Assembly: GCA_002224055.1 (NCBI GenBank)
Contig: AZLU01000011.1
Location: 1-64,000, forward strand
Length of the DNA: 64,000 bases
Origin: Pezizomycotina sp. ARF18
Taxonomy: Eukaryota; Ascomycota
Direction: 5' to 3'
Shown here: in pieces, positions 13,362 to 24,370 of the stretch
How the letters are laid out: each line of letters starts with the position of its first letter
Position numbering within the stretch: position 1 is the first letter of the stretch
Notes under the pieces: generated by a model
Databases searched by the model: none
Told to the model about the DNA's origin: nothing
The model's input: only the letters and a program-made list of their open reading frames with translations
Program-made: the position numbers and the translations under genes

Positions 13362-15208
13362 CTGTGCATTGTGTTAGCGGTTTGAGACCAGCTCGGTTAT
13401 GGTTCAGCGATGTAAATGAGGGCACTAGGAACCGAGCCTTTGGAACCCTTGATGCGGCGAAAGTGTTAGGCGGTTAATTGAGAAACGAGAATATATGCTC
13501 TGAAAAGTGAGACGCCTTCAGGATGTCAAGAGTAGGATGGTGGGCGGTGCTCCGAAAAGCTTGTTACAGTCAGTCAAAGATCGGTGCGACGAAGGACTTG
13601 ACGGAGGAGTTGAAGTACAACAAAGATAAGACGAAAGCTCGGCAAACTCTTGTTAACAAGATAGAGACGGTGAGAGATAAATTCATGAGCGGATTCTTCA
13701 CTCACGTCAATGGTACTGTATTCACTATCTCCACGGCCATCACTCTTGAAATATAGCTAGGATGTTCTGTCAGAGTATCGTGTATATAAGGGGCCCTGTT
13801 CCCCCATCCATCTCCATGGACATCTACATACATCAATTTATACGTCCAACTCTCACATCTTCCCAGTGTTCCAACATGTTCTATATGCATTATCAACTGC
13901 AACAACACCCCCGGCCCCGTTCTCCCCACAAAAGCCAGCATATCCGACCTGGACCCCCTGGTTTAAAAATAAAAAATAAAAAGAAGAGGGGAAAGATGTT
14001 CAACTGGATAAAATTTCAAAATGCTGTAAATCACAATGACAACACAGCATCTTTGTTTATGAGTATGATATGCTCAAGTTGGATGTCGCGGGCCGGATTC
14101 CAACACTTGTTCGCCCTTTCGGGAAATCGTATTGTTCCCCTAGCTAGTTACAAGGATAACGAGTAGGATGGTCTTAGTCAGTAGTCTACGCGCGATAGTG
14201 GCGAACTTGCTCAATATTGTCCTCTTAGAGCTCTTACTGCGACGCAAAATTGCAGTGCCTGGGGATCCGTAGAAATCAATCTGTATTCTGGAAATCTTCA
14301 CTTCATCGGGAATTCTTTGTTATAATCGGCGCCAGTGAGTGGCTTGCGGTTTAATACAGCTCACCGTGTGGAGTTATATACTGGCCAAGCCGTATTTTAT
14401 AGTGAGTCGCGTTGTTTTTTTCCGGACTCATTGAATTTTAGTATGTAAAAAATAGCAAGTTGAATAGTCGCAAATGGTATACTTTTTGACTCTCCGATAC
14501 GGCCTGGCAGTGGTTTTTACCAGTAAAATAGCCAAATAGGCGGTAAAATACCTCAATTTAATCTTATTATCTTAGTAATATCGATTATTTTTAGATGAAA
14601 TACGCTATTTACGTGCCTGTAATTTACAGTATAGTAATTTTACTAGCATCGCCAATGGCGTTACGTTATATTTCAAGTCGGATTAAGAAACCTGGGCTAA
14701 ACCCCATGCCACTCCACATCGTGAACTGTATTGTTGCCGGACACGGGGGGGGTTCTCGAACTCTTATTGCAAATGCTCTCTCAAGCGTTACTCCTGACAC
14801 CGACTCGAACTCATCACTAAAGATCTATGGGGGTTACCGAATGCCCACAATCCTGTATATAAATCAATTGTTGTTTCGCCGTAGCCTGTGGGTCGTCAGC
14901 TCCAAAATGGAGTTGGGTAGCGAATACGAGTTTATAGCGTGGGGATTCGCGTAAGTGGCGCTATTTAGCTTCAGAAATCTTATCACGGATCACGGATCTG
15001 ATACCGTGCACGGACAAATACTGGTACGGGTGGTTATAATTTTTACAATCACCGGGTAACGGAAAACCTGAAATTCTGCTTTTATAAAAGGCTTTTCAAA
15101 TCCAAATCTCGACCCCCCTGTTTGTCGTTGCGTTCGCTCTCTCACCAGTTTCTAGAGTATGGCACCCGTGTTGCCCAGGACACTCTCATAGTATTTCCTT
15201 CAAGAACC
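13362..15208. other. Intergenic, no gene recognised
   Basis: Two short frames start with ATG: plus 13,523-13,756 (lysine-rich, coil-like middle) and plus 14,595-14,954 (119 codons, hydrophobic start, Gly-rich middle). Neither matches a family I know, and neither has supporting context. The rest shows no coding signal. Confidence 0.5.
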
Positions 15209-16338
15209 ATGTCGATAGAGACAACATACTTGTCCCTAGAATGGACTTACATCTTCCTCACTCTATGTCTTGTCTTGAACAGACTATACGTTCGGGCGTT
15301 GCACCGTTCCGAAGCGCGCCTTAACCGCAACAAGTGATGCGCTCGTGGTTATTGCCTGGATTTTCGTCCTCCTTTCGGCCGCTTTCGATTGCGTAACTTA
15401 TTCGAAGGGCTGGCTAGCGCACGTCGGAGATTTTTGATGTCGATGCCAACAGTAATAGTTATTTTTATCAAGGTATGTGGTTGTATATTTTCCGCCGAGG
15501 CCATGGTCGAAGCATTCGCTAATGTCATACGCAATCGCTTTGAACAGATCCTATACCTCGAGACCTCTTCTACTACGTGCCACTGTACTGTATCAAGGCA
15601 GCAATACTCTGCTTCCTTCTTGAAATCACACCTCCAGTACTAGTACACATCCGCCGAGCAATATGGGTTGGCGTCGGTTTTCGTAATTATCGGGTTTCTA
15701 TTTAATATGGGCGCTTTCTTGGTCTACTGCCCGGGGGTTCCGACTACTGGCATCCCTTTGAGTCGATCAATTGTGACATTGCAGGCAATGCTGCTGTTGC
15801 CGCGATTGGTTTACACATGTTTACCGACCATATAGTAAGTCGTATATAATCAAAAATCTATTGCAATTATGATGTATTATAATGCTAAGAATGATATCCA
15901 CCGCCGCAGTCTACGTGATCCCATTCTTTCTCATCCGAAACTGAGCCTACTCTCATGGCTTCAGAAATTTCTGCCCTGTTCATGTTCAGCACGGCTTTCT
16001 CCTCGTGGGTATTGCGTTCCTGCAGATTGGTTTTCTGACGGATACAGCTAGTTCGTTCTCAAATATGAGCTTCATGTTTGGTCTTTTCTGCTGTATCCAT
16101 GAGCAAAATCTCGCGATGGCGTCGCATGTCTCCCGCTCTGCGTGCGACGATTAGGCAGATATATAAGTTATTCACGGATGGCGATACCCACGGTGTAAAG
16201 GCGAAGAGGAGGAGCAGAAGGAGTATGCTAATTGATGGGATCAGAAGGGAGAACGCAGCACGAGGGAAGTCTTTTCTCAGGGTGGAACAGAAGTTAAATG
16301 CGATGTGCTTGAGGGAGATGAAAAGGGAGACGCAGTGA
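15209..16338 (+). pseudogene. Second Pth11-like rhodopsin-domain gene, several frame breaks
   Basis: The start ATG is taken at 15,209 because helix 1 (YIFLTLCLVLNRLYVRAL) follows. Next come SDALVVIAWIFVLLSAAFDC (helix 2, about 15,335-15,400), YYVPLYCIKAAILCFLLEI (helix 3, about 15,575-15,640), VFVIIGFLFNMGAFLVYCPG (helix 4), DYWHPFESINCDIAG with GLHMFTDHI (helix 5), then IPFFLI. The C-terminal part is SPALRATIRQIYKLFTDG followed by a basic tail ending at 16,338. The pieces lie in at least four different frame segments, so the gene is broken as written. It is in the same family as the gene at 9,655-11,360 but diverged from it. Confidence 0.65.
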
Positions 16339-17248
16339 CCTCGAAGGTAGAGTCGTCGCACGGAAGCGCGATTAATGTCTACCAACACGGCTCTGATAGA
16401 GATAGCAACGTCTGACGATATTTGCGATTCACTGGCAAATAGAAAACATTTGCATAATTTATTATCGGTCAAAGATACATTAAGGCCTTGTGATTAAATC
16501 TTTATACCTTGATAAATTTACGCCGAGTTTGTGAATCGCGCACTTATGACGTTTGTAGGATGGTACAAAAGGATAAATATCAAAAAATGTAGAACGTATT
16601 AATAGCGCGAATCTAAGCGAAATTCCCTATTTGATACACGACATGACCGAAAAAAAAAAATGGTGAAGCTCGCCTGGCGGCTCCGCTGCCCGATTTTCTA
16701 TGCAGCACTGAAGGCCTAGCTACTAGCTGTCTAGCCACTAGCTGTTTTTGACGGCCTAACTACTGGCTGTTCACTGCATTACCTACTCCGCACCGTAAGC
16801 CATGGGCTTAGGGGGAGAGGGAGGCCCGGAACCCCCTCCCACTCACAAATTGGCAGTGCACAGAAAGCCAGAAGCACCTTCATATACTTCATGCACCAAA
16901 ACCTAACCGCTACACCGATCGCTAGAACGAAAAATGCCATAAGTATGCAAAAATCTAACTAGTTTAGCAAGATCTCGGCTACGATATTGCTCAAGGATTC
17001 ACGGGCCTTAGTCGGTCATGTTCTCGCCACTGAATATAAAATCGAATTCGACTTATGAATGTTACAAATATAAAATAAAAATGCAAATATTTTTTAAGGT
17101 GTTCCTCTACATTAGAACGTATGTCAGGATGGCGAGAGAAGCGGTAAGTAGAAAAGGCTATCCTGAAATAACGAAGCCATTAAACCGGGGAACTGGATTT
17201 ATTATTTTTTTTATTTTTTTTTACTTTCAGCTAATTAGAAACTTCTCT
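16339..17248. other. Intergenic, no gene recognised
   Basis: A low-complexity stretch at about 16,680-16,800 repeats the phrase CTAGCCACTAGCTGTT/CTAACTACTGGCTGTT (three imperfect copies of a CTA-CTAGCTGT motif). No coding signal was found on either strand. Confidence 0.4.
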
Positions 17249-18915
17249 TCAGTTGTCCTCCTGGAGTTTATGTAAATCTGCCGCGACTTCTTCCTGAAGT
17301 CTAGCAATCCTCTCCGCAACCTTGTTCAATGCCTCCATAAACCTATCCACAGCTTCATTGTATCTCTCCACCACTCTTACTCACCCCTAGCCAAACTCTC
17401 CTGAATATGTCCTACTTCCTCGGCAGTTCTTCTTTGCAAATCGGCCAAATCCCTCTGCGTATCTCCGTACTTGCGCTGGAACTTATCTAGCTCTTTGCGG
17501 TTCCCTGCAAGCAGTTGACGCGTATTCGTCGCAGCGTCAGATACTGCTTGGACAGCATCGATGTGTAATATTTCGATTGCGTGATAAGGTTTGACAGCTT
17601 CTTGGGCAATTTAGATTCTGCCTGTGGTGGCAGTTTTTCAGGTACCATGGTTTTTAACGTCGAGTTGCCGGGCTTGTAGACGAGATGTTTGGTGGTTCAT
17701 TAGTTCTGTACCGTCATGTTGCCAACTGGTCTCTCTTGGGACGTTATATTTGCAGCTGCTATTGGAAGATCGGAGACGGTCCCGTTGGTAGCGGTTTTAT
17801 TCAACAACGCAGACGTTTCCACCGGAAGGTTTTGATGTTTAGTTACCGGGTTAGAAGCATCACCAATCGAATTCAGCATACCCGCCACTTTTACGAGGTG
17901 ATCGGCGACGTGACTCTGGAGTTCCGTGCTGAGACATTACTCATACACGCGTGAAGCTCGCCCTGCTCTGCAGCTCAGGGACCGTTGTCGCGTTCGCTCC
18001 AGATGCCATATCATGGTAAAAGAACGGTCCAAACTCGTCAATGGCGCCGCCATTATCAAAATGGGTCCCGTTACTTGGAGCCGCCAGCGCGTCTGCCTTC
18101 GTAACGGTGCAGGCGCAGTCTCAGTCTGATTAACGGCTAGCCCGCCTTGAGCCCCTTTCCCTTTAAAGTTACAGTGAAGTTAGCAGGTTCCACTTGTATA
18201 CATATGATTCAGATGGAACAGTCGCGCGGCTAGGAGCCACATACCCAGGTTAACAAATCCTTTACAGATACCGCATCCCCCATTTTGGCCCACAATGCTC
18301 TAATATCCGCTAAATCTCCATCGACAACTTGCACTATACTATTTGCCCCGACATAGAATTGTCGCCTAATATCCTCGTAATTCCTCCATTACGAACACCT
18401 CTTACTGTGCTCAGCCATAACGAATTCAACTGATCCGAGGCCTGATATATTTCATTTTGCTTTGCTGCCAGGGAACTGACGACAGCACTAGTGGCGGTTT
18501 ATTTCTTACGAGGTATTGCTCCGGCTGAGAACCGATTTGATTCAGTATCCCGAGATTTATTAATAGCTTGCGGAATAATGGAAGCGCTTCTCGCTCGAGC
18601 TCTTCGATTACGAAGTAGCCACCCGCTTTCCAGCGTTAGTGATAGTAGCTGTTTCATTGGTAGGAACCTGAATAGCAGCTGCAGAGTTCTCAGCCGTTGC
18701 TGGACGAGCAGGAGTGACATGTGGTTGCGCTGCGGCTTTCACTGTGCTTTTCGGTACCGGAGAGGAGCTAGTCGCTTGATCAATAGTGCAATAGCACCGC
18801 CAAAAGCTGTATACCGCGCATTTTCTGTGTTCCAGTACTTTATGGTCTTTCTGATTGTCCGAAGTAAACGAGACAGTTCGCCACGGTCGTCTGAGACAGA
18901 GACGCTAGCTATTCA
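17249..18915 (-). CDS. Unidentified protein with C-terminal coiled coil (frame broken here)
   Basis: On the minus strand the sequence codes almost without gaps in changing frames. It opens with ELSRLLRTIRKTIKYWNTE and a short hydrophobic stretch AFGGAIALLI (about 18,850-18,790). A Ser/Thr/Ala/Pro-rich linker (VTPARPATAENSAAAIQVP) follows, then EELEREALPLFRKLL, a Gly/Asn-rich section (NGTHFDNGGAIDEFGPFFYH), and a long coiled coil (ELDKFQRKYGDTQRDLADLQ and ERIARLQEEVAADLHKLQED). It stops at 17,249. I do not recognise the family. At least five one-base frame slips occur. The plus-strand frames over the same region are shadows. Confidence 0.5.
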
Positions 18916-19959
18916 ATTCCATGACGAGCATTATATTCACCGTTCCATGCGCTGTTCTAGAACCTCATATGGACTGCTTTAATGACGTGCAAGAAAAACC
19001 TTTGACGAGGTCCAGATTTAGATTCCTAGGAATTAGCTTTACCTATAGCCGGCCAGTAACCATAAGACATTTAAGGTACGGGAGAATAAATTCTATGATG
19101 CACAAGCTTCCGAATCCAACTGTTCGAGAATATCTCGAGCCACATCAAGTGCAAACCATCCTCAAAGCCATAATTCGTTTACACCTATTTCTAGGTCCCC
19201 CTTCCGTGGATTTTTTTACATTGGAGCCTCGCGTAGGTATTGAATACAGCGGAATACAGCGAAAGCCTACTGTTCTATCAATGATCTCTCACAGAGCAAA
19301 CTTATGTATTTTGTGGCATCGCGGTGGTACATAGGCATGGTCGTATCATGATTAGTTAACTTGGCTCAAAAACACAACCTACTAGCAGAATGGAGCGAGA
19401 TACCAACTTGTACTTTAATGCCTTAAGGAAAACCAAAAATTGTAATACGACAACCTGAACCACGAATAATCCTCCGCTTTCCCAGGAAACAGAATTAAAG
19501 CTAGACTTATACCAAACCTTATTCTTTATAATAATAAAATACTAAGCGTGATAGAAAAAAGAAAAATTCTCGTGGCGCTTATTTTTTGTTCCCAAGTTAA
19601 CAGCGACCAGTATTGGTTTAACACCACGTCAATAGAGGCCTAAAACTGGTACTATAAATATTTCATAGTATTTTCTGATCAACTTACATCATAAAACGGT
19701 TGCGATTCATTCTTCCCGCCATTAGAGAATCATAAATTTAATGTCTTATACGAGCGATATACTTTCGCGATATTACGGTAGTATCTAGTTAGCGCCGGTA
19801 CTATAGCATTACATAGGAGAAAAAAAAAAAACCACGAGATTGTCCCGAGACTTAAATTCCGCACAATATATAATGAGAAGATGCAATTCGCATGAAAAAA
19901 TAAAAATAATGCAAAAACGCTGTCTCATCTGTTACTTAAAATAATATCACTGATGATTA
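18916..19959. other. Intergenic, no gene recognised
   Basis: AT content rises from about 19,340 and an A-tract lies at about 19,820-19,830. No conserved segment was found on either strand. Confidence 0.4.
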
Positions 19960-20467
19960 GTTCATCCGGGCAGTTCAATGCCTTTTTCAGAGTGGCTACT
20001 AACGGAATCGGGTGCGTCTGTCTCGCAGGTACGTCGATGACATTAGCGACACTTTACAGTCTCGCAGGCAACGTTCTTGAACAGCAAAGCAAGCGTCCAA
20101 CCGGAAAGCAGCCTCGCCCCACGCGGCCTCAGCAGTGTTAAAGACATCGCAAAGCTCAAGGCCGAGGTTAAAATCTGGTACAATGGCCTCCAAAGGACTT
20201 TTTTCCCTTAAGGGATGACATTTTGAATATGGAAGGCAACGACTTTATGAAGACGATGTGGAGAAGGCTTCCAAGCTGTTACAAACACACATCGTTTTTA
20301 ACCTTGGCATGCTCGAAAAAGATCTGGACGCGCGTAACCCAAGCCGATCTTGGTACTCACGAGGTGAGGGCAAATACGCCGTGCTAGAGAAGCAGTGGAC
20401 TGACGGAAAGGCGAAGATTGACAAGGACGTCGAGAGCCTTTCTAACATGATTTACAGCAATAAATAA
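19960..20467 (+). CDS. Unidentified small charged protein, C-terminal part clear
   Basis: The clearest part is the last 70 codons (20,258-20,467): EKASKLLQTHIVFNLGMLEK, then a YSRGEGKYAVLEKQWTDG segment and VESLSNMIYSNK before TAA. It is amphipathic and helix-prone. Upstream (20,010-20,200) the plus strand gives RRYVDDISDTLQ and KDIAKLKAEVKIWYNGL in two other frames, so the gene probably starts near 19,960 and is split by one-base slips. The family is unknown. Helical content suggests a small cytosolic protein, but that is inference. Confidence 0.4.
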
Positions 20468-21087
20468 GATATTGTTAAGGAGGATTAGGGCAGATAGAGC
20501 TATATCACTCGGTAGGAAGACTGAGACTAGACTATATCGTGCTTTTTTTGTTTTAATTTTTAATTTTTAATTTTAATTTTTAATTTTTAATTTTTAATTT
20601 TTAATTTTTAATTTTTAATTTTTAATTTTTCTTTTTCTTTTTCCTTTTTCTTTTTCTTTTTCTTTTTTCTTGCCGTTGTAGGCCGCGGGTTCGAGGGGCA
20701 TCGGAGTATCTCTAGATAAACTTGAACCAATAGATCGCTATAGACATTGTACGATCATTCTTATCGTTGGTATTTCATACACTTGGACAAAGGCTGTTAA
20801 CTTGTGATATTTTTTTTGCCCCTTCGCCAACGATGGGACGTGCAACGCGTTTCGCGTTTCGATTTGTATTACCCCACTTTGCTGAGTCAATCGCAGTTCG
20901 AAAAGCCTCAGGCCCATCAGATGCCTCGTCGCAATCTCAGCCTCCTCGAAGAATCCAGTTTTATATCTCACTTTATAGACCTAATTAAAGCTTCCTCATT
21001 GTCTTTTCGTCATCCGTCACTGTTCCCAGCAGCTCCGCAGCAACGCACTTCATTCGAGCTTCAAATTTCTCCCAGCCAATTACCGCG
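20468..21087. other. Intergenic with promoter region of the F-box gene at 21,088
   Basis: The interval contains the microsatellite at 20,540-20,668 and about 400 bp of leader before the F-box start. No gene was recognised. The proline- and serine-rich frame seen upstream of 21,088 is a shadow of the CT-rich leader. Confidence 0.4.
20540..20668. repeat. Compound microsatellite (AATTTTT)n then (CTTTTT)n
   Basis: About 11 copies of a 7-base AATTTTT unit run directly into about 7 copies of a CTTTTT unit, all T-rich on the plus strand. The tract ends just before CTTGCCGTTGTAGGCCGCGG. It has no sign of function. Confidence 0.9.
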
Positions 21088-21672
21088 ATGGACACTCTCC
21101 CGACCGAGATTCTCATCTCCATCTTTTCCTACCTCGAGGCTCCTCCTACTACGACCTGAAACTCAACCTCCCTGCCGTTTGCAGTCGTTTCCGCTCCGTC
21201 CTATCTTCCAACATAACACGTACCGGTGATCTAGATATCGCCCTCTTCCGCGACACCCCCGATGTATCAAGGCTTCCTTTCGCGACGAAGACGATTACAC
21301 CACCCATCCCGCTTTCGAAGTCCTAGACTATTTCTTCACCGGGAATCTCTCGGACGTTGTGTTCACGGGTCTCAACGGGAAACGTAACTGGAAACTAACG
21401 GACACTTCCGTCGCGGCTGAAAATGCTATTTCTCCGGCGGTAAACAAGATCCACCTCTTGTATAACAAAGCCTACGTCGACGAGATAGAGAATCCCGGAG
21501 GGGTTAAAGTTCTGGATGTCATAAACTCGGTCGTCGAGTTTTTCAACGATGCTGGGACGAAGTTTGGGGTTTTTACAAGTGGAGCGGCATGATTTACGTC
21601 GGCGTAGAATCCGGGGGAAAGGTTATCATGGTGCTCGGCTCATTCGAGAGGACTGAACCACCGGCTTATTAA
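21088..21672 (+). CDS. F-box protein, family A copy 2 (three frame slips)
   Basis: The likely role is a substrate adaptor for an SCF ubiquitin ligase. The F-box begins at the start codon (MDTLPTEILISIFSYL) and continues YYDLKLNLPAVCSRFRSVL in the next frame. After it come IALFRDTPD, the family mark HPAFEVLDYFF, DVVFTGLNGKRNWKLTDTS, ISPAVNKIHLLYN, and ENPGGVKVLDVINSVVEFF. It ends near 21,672 with IYVGVESGGKVIMVLGSF. The frame changes three times (near 21,142, 21,265 and 21,575), each time as if one base were missing, while the protein on both sides stays clean. It is probably an intact gene hidden by assembly deletions. Confidence 0.7.
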
Positions 21673-21999
21673 AAAGATTTGTGGAGGAAATCTTCTTTTG
21701 TCAATACACCGAGGCATAGCTTTTGAGCCTATGGAACCTCGTTCTCCTATGATCTCATCGATTCTGCAACTAATTAATCAACTCTTCCTTTATTAACTTC
21801 TTTACTTCACGTCCCAAGTACTTGTCCAAATCCGCGAAAAGGTAAACTATGGAAGCCTATTTTACTAAGAGAAATCATACGCATATTTTTACCCTATATC
21901 GTCGTAAGCGTCGACAATTCTTACGATCTACTAGTATCTATCGCGAAAAGATACAGGGTTGTGCATCCTTGCTAGAATTCTTCCTGCGCGATCGCAGAC
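21673..21999. other. Intergenic between two F-box genes
   Basis: Nothing was recognised. I looked here for the missing C-terminal half of the truncated F-box gene at 22,000 on the minus strand and did not find it. Confidence 0.4.
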
Positions 22000-22323
22000 T
22001 CAGAGTTTTATTTTACTGATGGAGATGTCTGTCACCCTACCTAAGAAGTCGCAAGAGATCAAGTCGAGAGCAGGCTGTAATTCGATATCAATATTGCGGT
22101 TGGAGACAGTGTCTAGGGCTGGAGCATCGCGGAAGAGGAGCCTGACGATCTTTGAGGGGGAGCTTTCGGAGGATCGCCGCAAAAATGAACGAAATTTGCG
22201 ACAAATACGCTGCAATCGCTTCAGGTCGATGTAGGACAGATTTTCGAGGATCAATAAGAGTATCTCTGATGGAAGGTCTACGACATGAAGCTCCTGTGAT
22301 GGCATATTTTCCATTGTTGTCAT
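22000..22323 (-). CDS. F-box protein, family A copy 3, truncated
   Basis: An intact 107-codon frame starts at ATG 22,323. An acidic N-terminus precedes a textbook F-box (VDLPSEILLLILENLSYIDL, then KRLQRICRKFRSFL at residues about 16-50). Next come LLFRDAPALD and the family mark QPALDLI. It ends at residue 107, where the other copies go on for about 90 residues with the SPAVNKI and VLDVI segments. The product is therefore an F-box with almost no substrate-binding part. Without its partner half it may act as a decoy that occupies Skp1, or be a remnant. It stands 260 bp head-to-head from copy 4. Confidence 0.75.
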   Translation of the reverse strand: MTTMENMPSQELHVVDLPSEILLLILENLSYIDLKRLQRICRKFRSFLRRSSESSPSKIVRLLFRDAPALDTVSNRNIDIELQPALDLISCDFLGRVTDISISKIKL

Positions 22324-22584
22324 ACCAGGAGCTTGTTATTTTGTTTCTTTCTGTAAATTCCTGTTTTTTTCCCTTTCGTTTTTTTTTTTTTGCCGATTGC
22401 CAGCAGCGATCGGCGACAAAGTTACATGCGGGATTGAGTCATCGGCTCACCGCAGAGCTCAATATTTCAAAAGCTTGACTGTTTCCCACGGACGTAGCCA
22501 CTTAGATCTTTTCATCTTCATCCTCTTCTCGTAGAGTTTTAGTGAATTCAAGTAATATTTTGCGGCTCTCTTTTGCCAATCGTA

Positions 22585-23187
22585 ATGACAATGCAGCGTC
22601 TCGGCTCCTTCCCCCCAGAACTCCTCTTACCTATCTTTAGCTACCTCGATTACTCCGACCTGAAACTCCGTGTCCGCTCGTCTGCCGAAAGTTCCACAAC
22701 CTCCTGCAGAAGGCCTCGCCGACTCCGCGTCCAAATTGACGAAATTCTATTCAGAGACGCCCCGCGACATCGCGCCGGAAGACCGCGGTTACACTACATC
22801 ATGAGTTAGTCAATCTGGATTGGTCCTACACTACCGATGTAAATGACGTTTCCCTCAAGCGCGGAGAAGATAAGGAGGAGAAAAACGAGGAGTCTCGGAA
22901 GAAGATCAAGCTCGTGGACACACCCCTCGCGCGCGAAAATATTTCGTCACCGTCGGCCAAGACGGCGGTGTATCATATGACGACCATGGACGGCCCGACC
23001 CGGACTTAAAAATCACCGGAACAGGGACGGTGGAGCTGTTACGATCCTCGACGTAATGAGCGCTGTTGCCCTAGATGGTGTTAAAACCAGCTGGGAAAAA
23101 ATCAAATGGGCGATAATGGAATGGGACGGTGTAGAAAAGGCCGAGATTGTGGAAAACGTTTACATCTCTACGATGAATTCCATCTAG
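22585..23187 (+). CDS. F-box protein, family A copy 4 (frame broken here)
   Basis: Starts at ATG 22,585 or 22,591. The F-box reads SFPPELLLPIFSYLDYSDLK and continues CPLVCRKFHNLLQKAS one frame over. After it come IDEILFRDAP, the TLHHELVNLDW segment in the HPAF position, TDVNDVSLKRGEDKEEK, SPSAKTAVYHM, and AVTILDVMSAVALDG (family mark VLDVI), with the end VYISTMNSI and TAG at 23,187. At least four frame changes separate these blocks. Most fit one missing base and one needs two. The block order matches copy 2 throughout. Confidence 0.65.
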
Positions 23188-23654
23188 ATGATTCGTACAG
23201 GATGTAAATATCGCTGAGGATTGGCGTACTGGAGCCAATTTCGTTTTCTAAATCCTTGAAAACAGAAGCGGTTGGAGGTTTATAGTCTGGACGGGTATTC
23301 AATTATACAAATGTATAAATACATACTCTGAGTCGCGGGAGGACTGTATTATCGATCTTCTAGACGGCACGATGCATACCAATATATAGGGGTCTTCAAG
23401 TTATGCAGCAATTGTTATTTTATTTTTGTTTGTAATTTTGAAGACTTCTTTGATCATTGTTTTCTCAGCTATACCGCCTTTGTGTTATTCCGATTTCCTG
23501 TTGTTTCTTTGATCTCCCTTTTGTATAATTTGTTTTCCCTGTTGTTTTGTCTCACCTCAACTTAATTTTTCCCCCTTCTTCTTAAGTATTATAATATTTA
23601 GAAGCAAAAGAGTTTGAACCATTTCCTCAGCAGTAATAAAATCCCAAATGTCAT
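23188..23654. other. Intergenic, no gene recognised
   Basis: T-rich 3' region between the F-box gene and the P450 fragment on the other strand. No coding signal was found. Confidence 0.4.
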
Positions 23655-24370
23655 CTACCTTTCAGTAAATTTCAAATTAAATTCCTCTGAAGAAAGCGAA
23701 ATGTTCTATTTCGCTTCCCTAATCTTTAGCCGTTTTCCTATTAGCAAACGATACATTTTATTTTATAAGGATCTTCGCGATGATCGAACGAGCGCTCATA
23801 GAACCAGGGGACGCCCGATGCATAAATACGGACCTAGTTATACTATTAGTAAGCTCAAAGTCGGATTCCAATCTTGCGAAAGTACAGTTGCAGTGGATAC
23901 GTACACCTCCAAATGGCGCGAAGGAGCTCTTGTCCTTAACGTCTTCAGTATCTGAGTACTAACGCTTAGGCTTGAAGGCTTTAGCATTAGTATAAACGTT
24001 CTCGCCTAAATATATTCTTAATTAGTTAATACTTTTTCAATATTTTCCCTTTAGAAAAGAAAAGAAAAGGGATATTAAGGGAGAGGGAATAATAATACGT
24101 ATTTATTATAATAGGTTACTAAGGATAGACGACCGTGATGTTTCCTAGAATATAAGTACCATTTATAGAAATCCCTTTAGGTAGAGTTAGGTAGGGAGAT
24201 AAGCTAAGATCAGAAATAGAGGCAGAGCGATTTATTTATAAGGCGTTAAGGTATCCTATAGTCTATAACATTTATAGGGATATAGCTAGATTATCAGCAC
24301 CTCAAGTAGTTCTTCATAGATTTTGGCTGTGTTCAGGATGGTGAGTAAGATTGTTAATACTATTTACCAA
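23655..24370 (-). pseudogene. Cytochrome P450, RIP-damaged C-terminal copy
   Basis: This is a partial duplicate of the P450 at 25,531-27,290. Matching blocks on the minus strand run in the same order: LTHHPEHS followed by KIYEELLE (near 24,340-24,300), ENVYTNAKAFKPKR, DTEDVKDKSSFAPFGG ending at a GTACGT donor, then after an intron GPYLCIGRPLVL (heme-cysteine motif, near 23,830). The tail EEFNLKFTER ends at TAG 23,655. In-frame stops stand where the sister has coding codons (for example the R-stop-YS position against RWYPGS), and the middle (about 23,960-24,290) is AT-shifted and CpA-poor, which points to RIP. The N-terminal half is absent. Confidence 0.75.

Noticed and set aside
18491-18982. 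Long plus-strand open frame of 163 codons
   Set aside because: It lies antisense to the coiled-coil gene, is rich in Arg/Ser with no domain, and has no start context. Judged a shadow.
20668-20705. B-box-like GGGTTCGAGG after the microsatellite
   Set aside because: No A-box or cloverleaf upstream; the preceding DNA is a simple repeat.
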